Part shown: in pieces, positions 10,590 to 19,110 of the stretch
Numbering within the stretch: the first letter of the stretch is position 1
Layout: every line of letters begins with the position of its first letter
DNA from: Pseudomonas yamanorum
Lineage (GTDB): Bacteria; Pseudomonadota; Gammaproteobacteria; Pseudomonadales; Pseudomonadaceae
Assembly (NCBI RefSeq): GCF_900105735.1
Contig: NZ_LT629793.1
Location: 1,798,001-1,862,000 of the forward strand
Length of the DNA stretch: 64,000 bases
Direction of reading: 5' to 3'
Translations under genes and position numbers: made by a program
Notes under the pieces: model-generated
What the model saw: only the letters and a program-made list of their open reading frames with translations
What the model was told of the DNA's origin: nothing
The model's database searches: none

Positions 10590-10749
10590 AGGCGGCCATG
10601 TGGCCAACGCATTGACCATGATTGCAGCTGGAGGCGAAGCCCGGCTGCATGCGGGTCTGTTCGACGCGGTAGGCGGCAGTGCCATAGAGCGCTGTGGCGG
10701 CGGCGCACAGGGTGAAAATCATCAGGTACTTTCTTGTTTTGATCGACAT
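10573..10749 (-). CDS. Small secreted or membrane-anchored protein, unknown function
   Basis: 58 residues with a lysine/arginine start and one hydrophobic stretch (YLMIFTLCAAATALYGTAAY), then a short tail with two cysteines (SSCNHGQC). The start at 10749 is supported by AGAGG eight bases upstream, better than the ATG at 10830. It overlaps the convergent end of pobR by 17 bases. I do not recognise a family. The clear ribosome site and signal-like helix make it a credible small gene. Confidence 0.55.
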   Translation of the reverse strand: MSIKTRKYLMIFTLCAAATALYGTAAYRVEQTRMQPGFASSCNHGQCVGHMAAFSSLR

Positions 10750-10849
10750 GATGCTGACCTCTGACCGGATCAAGAAGGTGCTTTGATAAGCATAGGTCAG
10801 CTGAGGCAAGTCGCCATTATCGGGCGACATTCAACCTGTTTATGTCGGC

Positions 10850-11755
10850 TTAGAGACCGACGTCCCACACCGGCTCTTCCGGAAACCTCAGTACCAAGAA
10901 GTCCAGCAAGCTGCGCAGCGCCGCCGGCATATGCTTGCGCGAAGCGTACACCGCGTAGATGTTCATCTGCTGCGGCTCGGCCTCGGGCAACAAGCGGATC
11001 AACTCGCCACTGCGGATGTAGTCGCCCGCCTGATAACTCGGCAGCCGCGACACCCCTGCCCCCGCCAGCGTCACCCGCAATAAGGTGCTCGCCTCATTCG
11101 CACTGATATTGCCCTGCACCGGTACAGACACCGGCTCGCCGTTTTCCACGAAGTGCCACAGGCTTTTGCCGAAGTAGGAGTGGGTCAGGCAATTGTGCCG
11201 AGCCAGGTCCTGGACCCGCCGGGGCTGCGGGTGCTCCAGCAGGTAAGCGGGCGAAGCGCAGATCACCGAACGGCACAACGTGAGGCGGCGGGCGATCAGG
11301 TTGGGGTCCAGTTCAAAGCTGGTGCGGATCGCCAGGTCGATGCGTTCGTCCACCAGGTTCACCGTGCGATCGAGCATCTGCATGTCGATGCTCACCAGCG
11401 GGTAGCGCTTGACGTATTCGGCCATGGCATCGGCCAGCTGCGCCTGGCCGAAGGAAGTGCTGACACTCAGGCGCAGCAGGCCACGGGGCGCTTCGTCCGG
11501 TTCGCTGACGGCGGCCTGCATGTCGCTGCACAATTCCAGCATCTGCCGGCAACGGGGCAAGGTTTCGCTGCCGGCGGCGGTCAGGCTGAGCTTGCGGGTG
11601 GTGCGGTGCATCAGGCGCGCGCCGACCCAGTCTTCCAGCTCCGCCAGGTAGCGCGACACCACCGGGCGAGAAAGGTCCAGGTGGTCGGCCGCTGCAGACT
11701 GGCTGCCCAAGTCCACCACGGTCACAAACACGCGCATTGCTTGAAGACGATCCAT
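10850..11755 (-). CDS. LysR-family transcriptional regulator
   Basis: 301 residues. The helix-turn-helix is at about residues 1-60 (MRVFVTVVDLGSQSAAADHLDLSRPVVSRYLAELE), followed by the co-inducer domain (RLSVSTSFGQAQLADAMAEY). This belongs to the subgroup whose effectors are usually unknown. It is divergent from the metallo-hydrolase gene at 11860 with a 104-base gap, so that gene and the oxidoreductase after it are its likely targets. Confidence 0.9.
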   Translation of the reverse strand: MDRLQAMRVFVTVVDLGSQSAAADHLDLSRPVVSRYLAELEDWVGARLMHRTTRKLSLTAAGSETLPRCRQMLELCSDMQAAVSEPDEAPRGLLRLSVSTSFGQAQLADAMAEYVKRYPLVSIDMQMLDRTVNLVDERIDLAIRTSFELDPNLIARRLTLCRSVICASPAYLLEHPQPRRVQDLARHNCLTHSYFGKSLWHFVENGEPVSVPVQGNISANEASTLLRVTLAGAGVSRLPSYQAGDYIRSGELIRLLPEAEPQQMNIYAVYASRKHMPAALRSLLDFLVLRFPEEPVWDVGL

Positions 11756-11859
11756 GATTTGCCCGATTTTAGAAACAAACTATGTCCAAGCATCGCATTT
11801 TTTGTAGCGTTTGGTGCAACTAAGCTCTGTCCACACCTTACCGATGACTGGAGCAGCAC

Positions 11860-12732
11860 ATGTTTGGATTCTCCCCGCTCAAGCGCGTGGCCCTGGCCGC
11901 CGCCACCCTGGCCTTCGCCGCCCACGCCACGGCTGCCGACCTGACCCTGGATGCCTACAACCCGGGCGAGACCGCGATGATGCCGGTCACTTCGGTACTG
12001 GTCAGTGGCGACAAAGACGCGATCCTGGTGGACGCCCAATTCGGCAAGACCCAGGCCGAGCAACTGGTGCAAAAAATCCGCGCCAGCGGCAAGCGCCTGA
12101 CTACCATCTACATCAGCCACGGTGACCCGGACTACTACTTCGGCCTCGACACCCTGACCGCCGCGTTCCCCCAGGCCAAAGTCGTGGCGCCGCAGCCGGT
12201 GGTGGACCATATCAAGGCCACCGTTGAACACAAACTGGCGTTCTGGGGCCCGAAACTGGGGGCCGACAAGCCAGCCAAAGCCGTCATCCCCCAGGTACTT
12301 GAAGGCCACAGCCTGACCCTCGAAGGCAAGCAACTGGAAGTGATCGGTCTGGACGGGCCGCAGCCGGACCGCACCTTTGTGTGGATCCCGTCGATCAAGG
12401 CCGTGGTGGGTGGTGTGGTGGTCTCCGAGAACATTCATGTGTGGATGGCCGATACGCAGACCGCGAAGTCCCACACCGATTGGCTGGCAACCCTGCAACG
12501 TATCCAGGACTTGAAACCGCACACCGTGATTCCGGGTCACTACCTGGGGACACCGTCGCTCAAATCCGTAGCGTTCACCGCCGACTACATCAAGGCGTTT
12601 GACGAAGAAACCGCCAAGGCCAAGGACTCCGCCGCCCTGATCGCGGCGATGAAAAAGCGTTACCCGAACCTGGGCGACGAAAGCACCCTGGAATTGGGCG
12701 CCAAAGTCGCCAAGGGCGAAATGCAGTGGTGA
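11860..12732 (+). CDS. Secreted MBL-fold hydrolase with altered metal motif
   Basis: 290 residues with a signal peptide (residues 1-26, cleavage after ATAA). The metallo-beta-lactamase fold is recognised from TSVLVSGDKDAILVDAQFG and the C-terminal VIPGHYLG. The canonical HxHxDH reads H87-G-D89-P-D91-Y92, so the second and third histidine ligands are replaced by Asp and Tyr, while the GH near residue 227 is kept. Metal content and activity are therefore uncertain. It precedes an NAD(P)-binding protein by 34 bases and is divergent from a LysR regulator. The substrate is unknown. Confidence 0.8.
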   Translation: MFGFSPLKRVALAAATLAFAAHATAADLTLDAYNPGETAMMPVTSVLVSGDKDAILVDAQFGKTQAEQLVQKIRASGKRLTTIYISHGDPDYYFGLDTLTAAFPQAKVVAPQPVVDHIKATVEHKLAFWGPKLGADKPAKAVIPQVLEGHSLTLEGKQLEVIGLDGPQPDRTFVWIPSIKAVVGGVVVSENIHVWMADTQTAKSHTDWLATLQRIQDLKPHTVIPGHYLGTPSLKSVAFTADYIKAFDEETAKAKDSAALIAAMKKRYPNLGDESTLELGAKVAKGEMQW

Positions 12733-12766
12733 GTTGATTCACCCCTTAACCGTACTGGAGAACGTC

Positions 12767-13381
12767 ATGAGCAAGATCGCAATCATTGGTGCCACCGGTC
12801 GTGCCGGTAGCCAACTGCTGGAAGAAGCGCTGCGTCGCGGGCACACCGTCACGGCCATCGCTCGCAATACCGACAAGATTGGCGTGCGCCCTGGGGTCAC
12901 CGTCAAACAAGTGGATGCACTGGATGCCCAGGCGCTGGAACAGGCCATCCGCGGCAACGACGTGGTGATCAGCGCGGCGCACTTCGCCACCCTGCCTGCG
13001 GAAGCGGTGATCAACCCGGTGAAAAAAGCCGGCGTGAAGCGCCTGCTGGTGGTGGGCGGTGCCGGTTCGCTGCTGTTGCCAGGCGGCAGCCGAGTGATCG
13101 ACAGCCCGGGCTTCCCGGAAGAATACAAAGCCGAAGCCAGCGCCGGCAGTGCCTTCCTCCACACCCTGCGCCAGGAAAAAGACCTGGACTGGACCTTCCT
13201 GTCGCCTTCGGCGGAGTTCGTCGAGACCGCACGCACCGGAAAATTCCGCCTGGGCCAGGATGAATTGCTGGTGAGCAGCGAAGGCCGCAGCTGGATCAGC
13301 TTTGCCGACTTTGCGATTGCGCTGATTGATGAAGTGGAAATGCCGAAGCATTCGCGCCAGCGGTTTACGGCCGGTTACTAA
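12767..13381 (+). CDS. NAD(P)H-binding atypical SDR (NmrA/YhfK-like)
   Basis: 204 residues starting with a Rossmann motif, KIAIIGATGRAGSQLLEEAL (GxxGxxG). VSAAHFATLP and a region matching NAD(P)H-binding reductase relatives follow. There is no Tyr-x-x-x-Lys catalytic pair, so this is an atypical extended-type SDR: a reductase or redox sensor in the cytoplasm. The start at 12767 follows GGAG at 12757-12760. It probably shares a transcript with the MBL-fold gene before it. The substrate is unknown. Confidence 0.85.
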   Translation: MSKIAIIGATGRAGSQLLEEALRRGHTVTAIARNTDKIGVRPGVTVKQVDALDAQALEQAIRGNDVVISAAHFATLPAEAVINPVKKAGVKRLLVVGGAGSLLLPGGSRVIDSPGFPEEYKAEASAGSAFLHTLRQEKDLDWTFLSPSAEFVETARTGKFRLGQDELLVSSEGRSWISFADFAIALIDEVEMPKHSRQRFTAGY

Positions 13382-13395
13382 GGCTGACGCACACT

Positions 13396-13493
13396 AAAAT
13401 GTGGGAGCGGGCTTGCTCGCGAATGCGGTGTGTCAGTCAACAGATGTATTGGCTGACCCAGCGCCTTCGCGAGCAAGCCCGCTCCCACATTTT
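13396..13493. repeat. REP palindrome pair (GTGGGAGCGGGCTTGCTCGC type)
   Basis: A 27-base arm at 13396-13422 is perfectly repeated in reverse complement at 13467-13493, leaving a 44-base loop. It lies between convergent genes and ends in TTTT or AAAA on either strand, so it may also act as a bidirectional transcript end. Confidence 0.9.
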
Positions 13494-13498
13494 GATCT

Positions 13499-14377
13499 TC
13501 ATTGTGACGGCGACTGCGCCTGGCTCACCAACCAATCCATAAGCTGCTCCAACCCCGCCGAGGGCTCAGTCCCCGGCGGGTACACCAGGTAATACCCCAT
13601 CCCCGTCGACACCCGCAGTTCAAACGGTGTCGCCAACCGCCCCGCCTTGAGATCCTCGCCAATCAGCGCGCTGTCGCCAATCGCCACGCCCGAGCCTTGG
13701 GACGCCACCGTCATCGCCAGATCCAGCGTTTCAAAATGATGCCCCTGGGCAAGATTGCTCAAGCGTGTATTCGCTGCCTTCAACCACAATGCCCAATCCC
13801 GTTCATCCCGCGTAGGGTGCAACAGCACCTGTTGCTGCAAGTCGGCGGGCGTGTGCAAACCACCGAGCAAGGCCGGCGAGCACACCGGTGTCAGACGCTC
13901 ATCAAACAGATGCAGGGCCTGAGCCGACTGCTCGGCAATCGGCGCGTAGATCACCGCGGCATCGAACTGTTCACGGCGGAAGTCGACGGTGTAGGCCACG
14001 GTGGTGGTCAGTTCCACCGGCACGTCCGGACGCTCTTGCTGCCACTGCATCAGGCGCGGTAACAACCAGCGCATCACGCAGGTGGAAGCCTTGAGCTGCA
14101 AGGTCTCGCGGCGGGTGCCGATCTGTTCCACCGCCTCGCCGATCAGGCCGAACACCTGCTGCGCCCGCAGCGACCATTCGCGGCCCTCTTCGGTCAGGCT
14201 CAAGCCACGGGCCTGGCGCTGGAACAGCGCATAGCCCAGATGACTTTCCAGCCCGGCAATCTGCCGGCTCACCGCCCCCTGGGTGATGTGCAATTGCTCG
14301 GCGGCTCGGGTGAAGTTGCAGCACTGGGCCGTGACCCAAAAGGTGTGCAAGGCCGGCAAGGGCGGAAGGCGTTTCAT
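13499..14377 (-). CDS. LysR-family regulator (GcvA-like) next to aruI
   Basis: 292 residues from the ATG at 14377 (MKRLPPLPALHTF). A further ATG at 14404 adds nine unlikely residues. The helix-turn-helix NFTRAAEQLHITQGAVSRQIAGLE and the sensor segment LKASTCVMRWLLPRL are typical of the GcvA/AmpR-type branch. It is divergent from the decarboxylase at 14489 (111-base gap) and probably controls that operon. Confidence 0.88.
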   Translation of the reverse strand: MKRLPPLPALHTFWVTAQCCNFTRAAEQLHITQGAVSRQIAGLESHLGYALFQRQARGLSLTEEGREWSLRAQQVFGLIGEAVEQIGTRRETLQLKASTCVMRWLLPRLMQWQQERPDVPVELTTTVAYTVDFRREQFDAAVIYAPIAEQSAQALHLFDERLTPVCSPALLGGLHTPADLQQQVLLHPTRDERDWALWLKAANTRLSNLAQGHHFETLDLAMTVASQGSGVAIGDSALIGEDLKAGRLATPFELRVSTGMGYYLVYPPGTEPSAGLEQLMDWLVSQAQSPSQ

Positions 14378-14488
14378 AAGGGCGCAGCCATGACGTGAGG
14401 ACATGGCTAGTATGACTTTTTATCGATTGTTGCCGCTACGGGCCAGCCGTTCCAATACGGGCCTTTATCAACAATAAGAGCGACGACA

Positions 14489-16114
14489 ATGGCGACCTGC
14501 GGCGAAGTATTGGTCAACCTGCTGGAAGGCTACGGCGTGGACCAGGTGTTCGGCATCCCCGGCGTGCACACCGTGGAACTCTACCGGGGCCTGGCGCGCT
14601 CAAGCATCCGCCACGTCACCCCGCGCCACGAACAGGGCGCCGGCTTCATGGCCGACGGCTATGCGCGCACCAGTGGCAAGCCTGGCGTGTGCTTCATCAT
14701 CACTGGCCCCGGCATGACCAATATCACCACCGCCATGGGCCAGGCCTACGCCGACTCGATCCCGATGCTGGTGATTTCCAGCGTGCAGTCCCGCAGCCAA
14801 CTGGGCGGCGGGCGCGGCAAGCTGCATGAGCTGCCGAACCAAAGCGCGATGATCGCGGGCGTGGCGGCGTTCTCTCATACCTTGATGTCGGCGGCCGAAT
14901 TACCCGGTGTGTTGGCCCGCGCGTTTGCACTGTTCCAGGCCGGGCGACCGCGCCCGGTGCATATCGAAATCCCGCTGGATGTGCTGGTGGAAAACGCCGA
15001 CGCATTGCTCGGCAGCGAGCCCATCAGTGTTTCCCGCGCCGGTGCTGCGCCGTCGGCGGTCAAGCAGATGAGCCAGTTGCTGGCGGCGGCGAAACGCCCG
15101 CTGATTCTCGCCGGTGGTGGCGCCATCGAAGCAGCGCCCGAGTTGACGCAACTGGCTGAAGCCCTCGGCGCGCCAGTGGCGCTGACCATTAATGCCAAGG
15201 GCATGCTGGCCTCCAACCATCCACTGCTGATCGGCTCGACCCAAACCCTGGTCGCCACCCGCGCCCTGGTGGCCGAGGCGGACGTGGTACTGGCGATCGG
15301 TACTGAGCTGGCAGAGACCGACTACGACGTGACCTTCGCCGGCGGTTTCGACATTCCCGGCGCCCTGCTGCGCATCGACATCGATTCCGACCAGACCGTG
15401 CGCAATTACCCGCCGCAGGTCGCGCTGGTGGCTGACGCGCAAATCGCTGCGCAGGCATTGCTTGCCGAACTGGGCAACAAGTCCCTGGCCGCCCGGGACA
15501 GCGACTGGGGCGCCCACCGCGTCGCGCGCCTATGGAGCGAACTGGAACCCACCTGGGACGCCGCCGCCCGCGCGCAAACCCTGTTCCTCAACACCGTCCT
15601 GGACGAACTGCCCGACGCCGTACTGGTAGGCGACTCCACCCAACCGGTGTACACCGGCAACCTGACCCTGAACCTCGACCACCCGCGTCGCTGGTTCAAC
15701 TCCTCCACCGGCTACGGCACCCTCGGCTACGCCTTGCCGGCGGCCATCGGTGCCTGGCTGGGGCGCGGCAACGGCGCGCCGGTGGTGTGCCTGATCGGCG
15801 ATGGCGGCCTGCAATTCACCTTGCCGGAACTGGCCAGCGCCGTGGAAGCGCGCACGCCGGTGATCGTGTTGCTGTGGAATAACCAGGGTTATGAGGAGAT
15901 CAAGAAATACATGGTCAACCGCGCCATCGAGCCGGTGGGCGTGGACATCTATACCCCGGACTTTATCGGCGTGGCCAAGGCCCTTGGCGCTGCTGCCCAG
16001 CGCATCCAGGGTGTTGAGGAATTACGCAGCGCATTGCGCGCCGCCACTGATCGCCAAGGCCCGACGCTGATTGAAATCGACCAAGGGCTTTGGATGAAGG
16101 AGGTGGCGGTATGA
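14489..16114 (+). CDS. aruI: TPP-dependent 2-oxo acid decarboxylase (5-guanidino-2-oxopentanoate decarboxylase, AruI-like)
   Basis: 541 residues in the three-domain acetolactate-synthase/decarboxylase plan. The thiamine-activating Glu48 (PRHEQGAGFMADGYAR) is in the N-terminal domain. The central FAD/NAD-like domain follows, then the C-terminal TPP site GDGGLQFTLPEL...LLWNNQGYEEIKKYM. In the arginine transaminase pathway AruI decarboxylates 2-keto-arginine to 4-guanidinobutyraldehyde. The aldehyde dehydrogenase that overlaps its stop codon fits that product. The transaminase AruH is not in the window. Another branched 2-oxo acid cannot be excluded. Confidence 0.82.
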   Translation: MATCGEVLVNLLEGYGVDQVFGIPGVHTVELYRGLARSSIRHVTPRHEQGAGFMADGYARTSGKPGVCFIITGPGMTNITTAMGQAYADSIPMLVISSVQSRSQLGGGRGKLHELPNQSAMIAGVAAFSHTLMSAAELPGVLARAFALFQAGRPRPVHIEIPLDVLVENADALLGSEPISVSRAGAAPSAVKQMSQLLAAAKRPLILAGGGAIEAAPELTQLAEALGAPVALTINAKGMLASNHPLLIGSTQTLVATRALVAEADVVLAIGTELAETDYDVTFAGGFDIPGALLRIDIDSDQTVRNYPPQVALVADAQIAAQALLAELGNKSLAARDSDWGAHRVARLWSELEPTWDAAARAQTLFLNTVLDELPDAVLVGDSTQPVYTGNLTLNLDHPRRWFNSSTGYGTLGYALPAAIGAWLGRGNGAPVVCLIGDGGLQFTLPELASAVEARTPVIVLLWNNQGYEEIKKYMVNRAIEPVGVDIYTPDFIGVAKALGAAAQRIQGVEELRSALRAATDRQGPTLIEIDQGLWMKEVAV

Positions 16115-17553
16115 GCGCGGTATTGAACGGGCTGTACATCAACGGTGTTTGGCGTGCGGGCCATGACGTGCTGGACGTGATCAACCCGGCGACCGAGGCC
16201 ACGCTGGCTCAAGTGAACCTAGGTGATGCAAGTGCGGTGAGCGAGGCCGTCGGTGCCGCCAGCGCTGCATTCCCGGACTGGTCGAAAAGCACCGGGCGCG
16301 ACCGCGCGGCACTGCTGCGCAAGATCGCCGAGGGCGTGAGCGCCCAGCGTGAACACCTGATGCACCTGCAATCGAGCAACAACGGCAAGCCGCTGTTTGA
16401 GGCCGGGATTGATGTGGACGACGTGATCGCCACGTTTGAGTATTACGCCGGTGTGGCCGACGAAATGGATGCCAGCCAAGATCGTCCGGTGGCACTGCCC
16501 ACTGAGGATTTCAGCGCCCGCGTACGCCGTGAACCCTGCGGCGTGGTGGGCCTGATCGTGCCGTGGAATTTCCCGATGGTCACCACCGCCTGGAAACTCG
16601 CCCCAGCGCTGGCGGCCGGTTGCTGCGTGGTGCTCAAGCCTTCGGAAGTGACACCGTTGGCGGAGCTGGAACTGGCCAGGATCATCGCTTCGGTGGGACT
16701 GCCCGCCGGCGTGTTCAACTTGGTCTGCGGCACTGGCCTGGCAGTGGGAGCACCCATGGCGGCTGACCCACGGATCGCGAAAATCTCCTTTACCGGTAGC
16801 AACGCCGTGGGCGTGCAGGTGATGCAACGCTCTGCAGAGACGGTCAAGGGTGTGAGCCTGGAGTTGGGCGGCAAATCCTCGTTGCTGGTGTTGGCGGACG
16901 CCGACCTCGACCTGGCCGTGGAACTGGCCTGCGGCGGTGGCTTCTTCAACGCCGGGCAGATGTGTTCCGCCACCAGCCGGGTGTTGGTAGCCGACGAATT
17001 GGCGGACGAGTTTCTGACCCGTTTGCAGGCCAGGGCCGAGAGTATTCGCGTGGCGGACCCGTTTGCCGAAGACGTGGAAATGGGCGCGCTGGTCAACCGT
17101 GCGCAGTACCAGCGGGTGCTGGGGCATATCGAGCGGGGGGTGCAAGCCGGCGCGAAGTTGCTGTGTGGTGGCGGGCGCCCGGTGGATTTGCCTCACGGGT
17201 ATTTCATTCGCCCGACGGTGTTTACCGAAGTGCCGCTGGACAGCGCGTTATGGAACGAAGAAATCTTCGGCCCGGTGCTGTGCGTGCGCAGCTTTACCAG
17301 TGAAGCCGAGGCGGTGGCGCTGGCCAATGACAGCGAGTTTGGCCTGGTGGCCAGCGTGCTGAGCAGCAACCTGGAAGCGGCTGAGCGGGTAGCGAATGCG
17401 TTGCAGGTGGGCCTGGTGTGGATCAACGCGCCGCAGGTGATCTTCCCGCAAACGGCCTGGGGTGGTTACAAGCAGAGCAGCATCGGCCGAGAACTGGGGC
17501 CGTGGGGGTTGCAGGTGTTTCAGGAGATCAAGCATGTGATTCGGGCGGTGTAG
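16111..17553 (+). CDS. Aldehyde dehydrogenase family protein coupled to aruI
   Basis: 480 residues. Catalytic residues of the ALDH superfamily are seen: Asn154 (VPWNFPM), the glycine motif FTGSNAVG, Glu251 (LELGGK) and the nucleophile Cys285 (FNAGQMC). The ATG at 16111 overlaps the aruI stop (ATGA) and follows AAGGAGG, so the two are translationally coupled. The expected reaction is NAD(P)-dependent oxidation of the aldehyde made by AruI, here 4-guanidinobutanal to 4-guanidinobutanoate. Betaine-aldehyde dehydrogenase is a likely automatic label but does not fit the context as well. Confidence 0.88.
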   Translation: MSAVLNGLYINGVWRAGHDVLDVINPATEATLAQVNLGDASAVSEAVGAASAAFPDWSKSTGRDRAALLRKIAEGVSAQREHLMHLQSSNNGKPLFEAGIDVDDVIATFEYYAGVADEMDASQDRPVALPTEDFSARVRREPCGVVGLIVPWNFPMVTTAWKLAPALAAGCCVVLKPSEVTPLAELELARIIASVGLPAGVFNLVCGTGLAVGAPMAADPRIAKISFTGSNAVGVQVMQRSAETVKGVSLELGGKSSLLVLADADLDLAVELACGGGFFNAGQMCSATSRVLVADELADEFLTRLQARAESIRVADPFAEDVEMGALVNRAQYQRVLGHIERGVQAGAKLLCGGGRPVDLPHGYFIRPTVFTEVPLDSALWNEEIFGPVLCVRSFTSEAEAVALANDSEFGLVASVLSSNLEAAERVANALQVGLVWINAPQVIFPQTAWGGYKQSSIGRELGPWGLQVFQEIKHVIRAV

Positions 17554-17578
17554 AAACACTCAAGAGCACCACTGTTCC

Positions 17579-17668
17579 CTGTGGGAGCTGGCTTGCCTGC
17601 GATTGCGGTCTATCAGACACAGATGTGTTGCCTGACCCACCGCTATCGCAGGCAAGCCAGCTCCTACC
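17579..17668. repeat. REP palindrome pair (TGTGGGAGCTGGCTTGCCTG type)
   Basis: The left arm starts at 17579 and the right arm ends at about 17668 (ATCGCAGGCAAGCCAGCTCC). One mismatch (TAC for CAC) is seen near the outer end. It is the same family as the hairpin at 6274-6360 and lies just after the aldehyde dehydrogenase gene. Confidence 0.85.
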
Positions 17669-17785
17669 TGTTGATTTGTGCCGTGTCAGCAGATGCATTT
17701 TTTCAATAGCCCCAACGACTTTCTCATTTGCCCCCCCTCCCCCTCGCCCGGCCTAATACTGCGCTTGTCAGTTCAAGGCTCGCCC

Positions 17786-18973
17786 ATGGAAAACGTCCGC
17801 GCAACACCCGCCACCGCCCTTTGGCTGATGATCAGCGTCGTGCTGGTCGCTCTCAACCTGCGCCCGTCGATGGCCGCCGTCGGCCCGTTGTTGTCGTCGA
17901 TTCGCGCCGATGTGGCCCTGAGTTTCAGCACCGCCTCCCTGTTGACCATGCTGCCGGTCATGGCCATGGGCCTGGCGATGTTTTTTGGCATGGGCGTGGC
18001 CAAGCGGTTCGGCGAGCATCGCAGTATTGTGCTGTCGCTGGTGGTGATCGGCCTGGCCACCGTCTCCCGGTTGTTCCTGGACTCGGCGGTTGAGCTGATC
18101 CTCAGCGCCATCGCCGCCGGCGTAGGCATCGCGATGATCCAGGCGCTGATGCCCGCCTTGATCAAGTCGCGCTTCAGCGACAACGTTTCACTGTTCATGG
18201 GCCTGTACGTCACCGCGATCATGGGCGGCGCGGCCCTGGCTGCTTCGTTCTCACCGTTCATCCAGGTGCAAACCGGCAGTTGGCGCATTGGCCTGGCGAT
18301 CTGGGCGGCTCTCGCCGTGTTGGCTCTGGTGTTCTGGTACGCCCAACGCTCAGTGTTGCCGCCACTGCCCCAAGCCGGCGCAGGCCCACAGGAGTCGTTC
18401 TTCGGCAATCGCCGGGCCTGGTTGCTGGCGATCTTTTTCGGTCTCGGCACCGCCGCCTATACCTGCGTGCTGGCCTGGCTGGCGCCGTACTACGTGGAGT
18501 TGGGCTGGAGCGAGCAGAATGCCGGCCTGTTGCTTGGCTTTCTGACGGCCATGGAAGTGGTCTCCGGCCTGGTCACCCCGGCCATCGCCAACCGCCGCCA
18601 AGACAAGCGCGGCGTGGTCGCGGTGCTGCTGGTGCTGATCATCGCCGGCTTCTGCGGCCTGATCCTCAGCCCGCAACACCTGAGCCTACTGTGGCCGTGC
18701 CTGCTGGGCCTGGGGATTGGCGGGTTGTTTCCGATGAGCCTGATCCTGTCCCTCGACCACCTCGACAACCCACGCCGCGCCGGCGGCCTGACTGCCTTTG
18801 TGCAGGGCATCGGCTACTTGATCGCCGGTTTGTCGCCGCTGATTGCCGGGATGATCCGCGACCAACTGGGCAGCTTCGAGTGGGCCTGGTGGTCATTGAC
18901 AGCCGTCGTCGTGGTGATGTTGCTGATCCTGCTGCGCTTCGACCCGCGGTATTACGCGCGGCATATTCGCTGA
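17786..18973 (+). CDS. CynX/NimT-family MFS transporter
   Basis: 395 residues, about twelve hydrophobic segments. The start LVALNLRPSMAAVGPLLSSIRADVALS and the later RAGGLTAFVQGIGYLIAGLSPLIAG motif mark the CynX/NimT/YeaN family, which includes the proposed cyanate permease CynX and the 2-nitroimidazole transporter. The start at 17786 is chosen because the earlier in-frame ATG (17678) lies at the REP element and gives a non-membrane leader. It is 13 kb from cynTS, so a link to cyanate is only a possibility. Confidence 0.87.
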   Translation: MENVRATPATALWLMISVVLVALNLRPSMAAVGPLLSSIRADVALSFSTASLLTMLPVMAMGLAMFFGMGVAKRFGEHRSIVLSLVVIGLATVSRLFLDSAVELILSAIAAGVGIAMIQALMPALIKSRFSDNVSLFMGLYVTAIMGGAALAASFSPFIQVQTGSWRIGLAIWAALAVLALVFWYAQRSVLPPLPQAGAGPQESFFGNRRAWLLAIFFGLGTAAYTCVLAWLAPYYVELGWSEQNAGLLLGFLTAMEVVSGLVTPAIANRRQDKRGVVAVLLVLIIAGFCGLILSPQHLSLLWPCLLGLGIGGLFPMSLILSLDHLDNPRRAGGLTAFVQGIGYLIAGLSPLIAGMIRDQLGSFEWAWWSLTAVVVVMLLILLRFDPRYYARHIR

Positions 18974-19010
18974 CGTCGTGTTGTAAACATTATTTGTCCC
19001 ACCTTAAACA

Positions 19011-19035
19011 TAGAAAGGTCCGACAGAGCTTTCTA
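19011..19035. promoter_or_regulatory. LysR-type dyad TAGAAAG-N11-CTTTCTA
   Basis: A perfect 7-base inverted repeat with an 11-base spacer, the T-N11-A geometry expected of LysR-type sites. It is centred about 90 bases before the LysR gene at 19111 and is a good candidate for autoregulation. Confidence 0.5.
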
Positions 19036-19070
19036 TTGGTACGAGCGTTCCGTTAACATTTTGTATTGTC

Positions 19071-19090
19071 TTGTACCGAGTTCGGTACAA
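19071..19090. promoter_or_regulatory. 20-base palindrome TTGTACCGA-GT-TCGGTACAA
   Basis: Nine paired bases on each side of a GT centre, ending 20 bases before the LysR start codon. A degenerate half-site (TTGGTACGA) occurs at 19036-19044. The position would block or cover the ribosome-proximal promoter, so an operator is likely; the binding factor is unknown. Confidence 0.5.
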
Positions 19091-19110
19091 AGCGCTTGCG
19101 GACGGAACGG

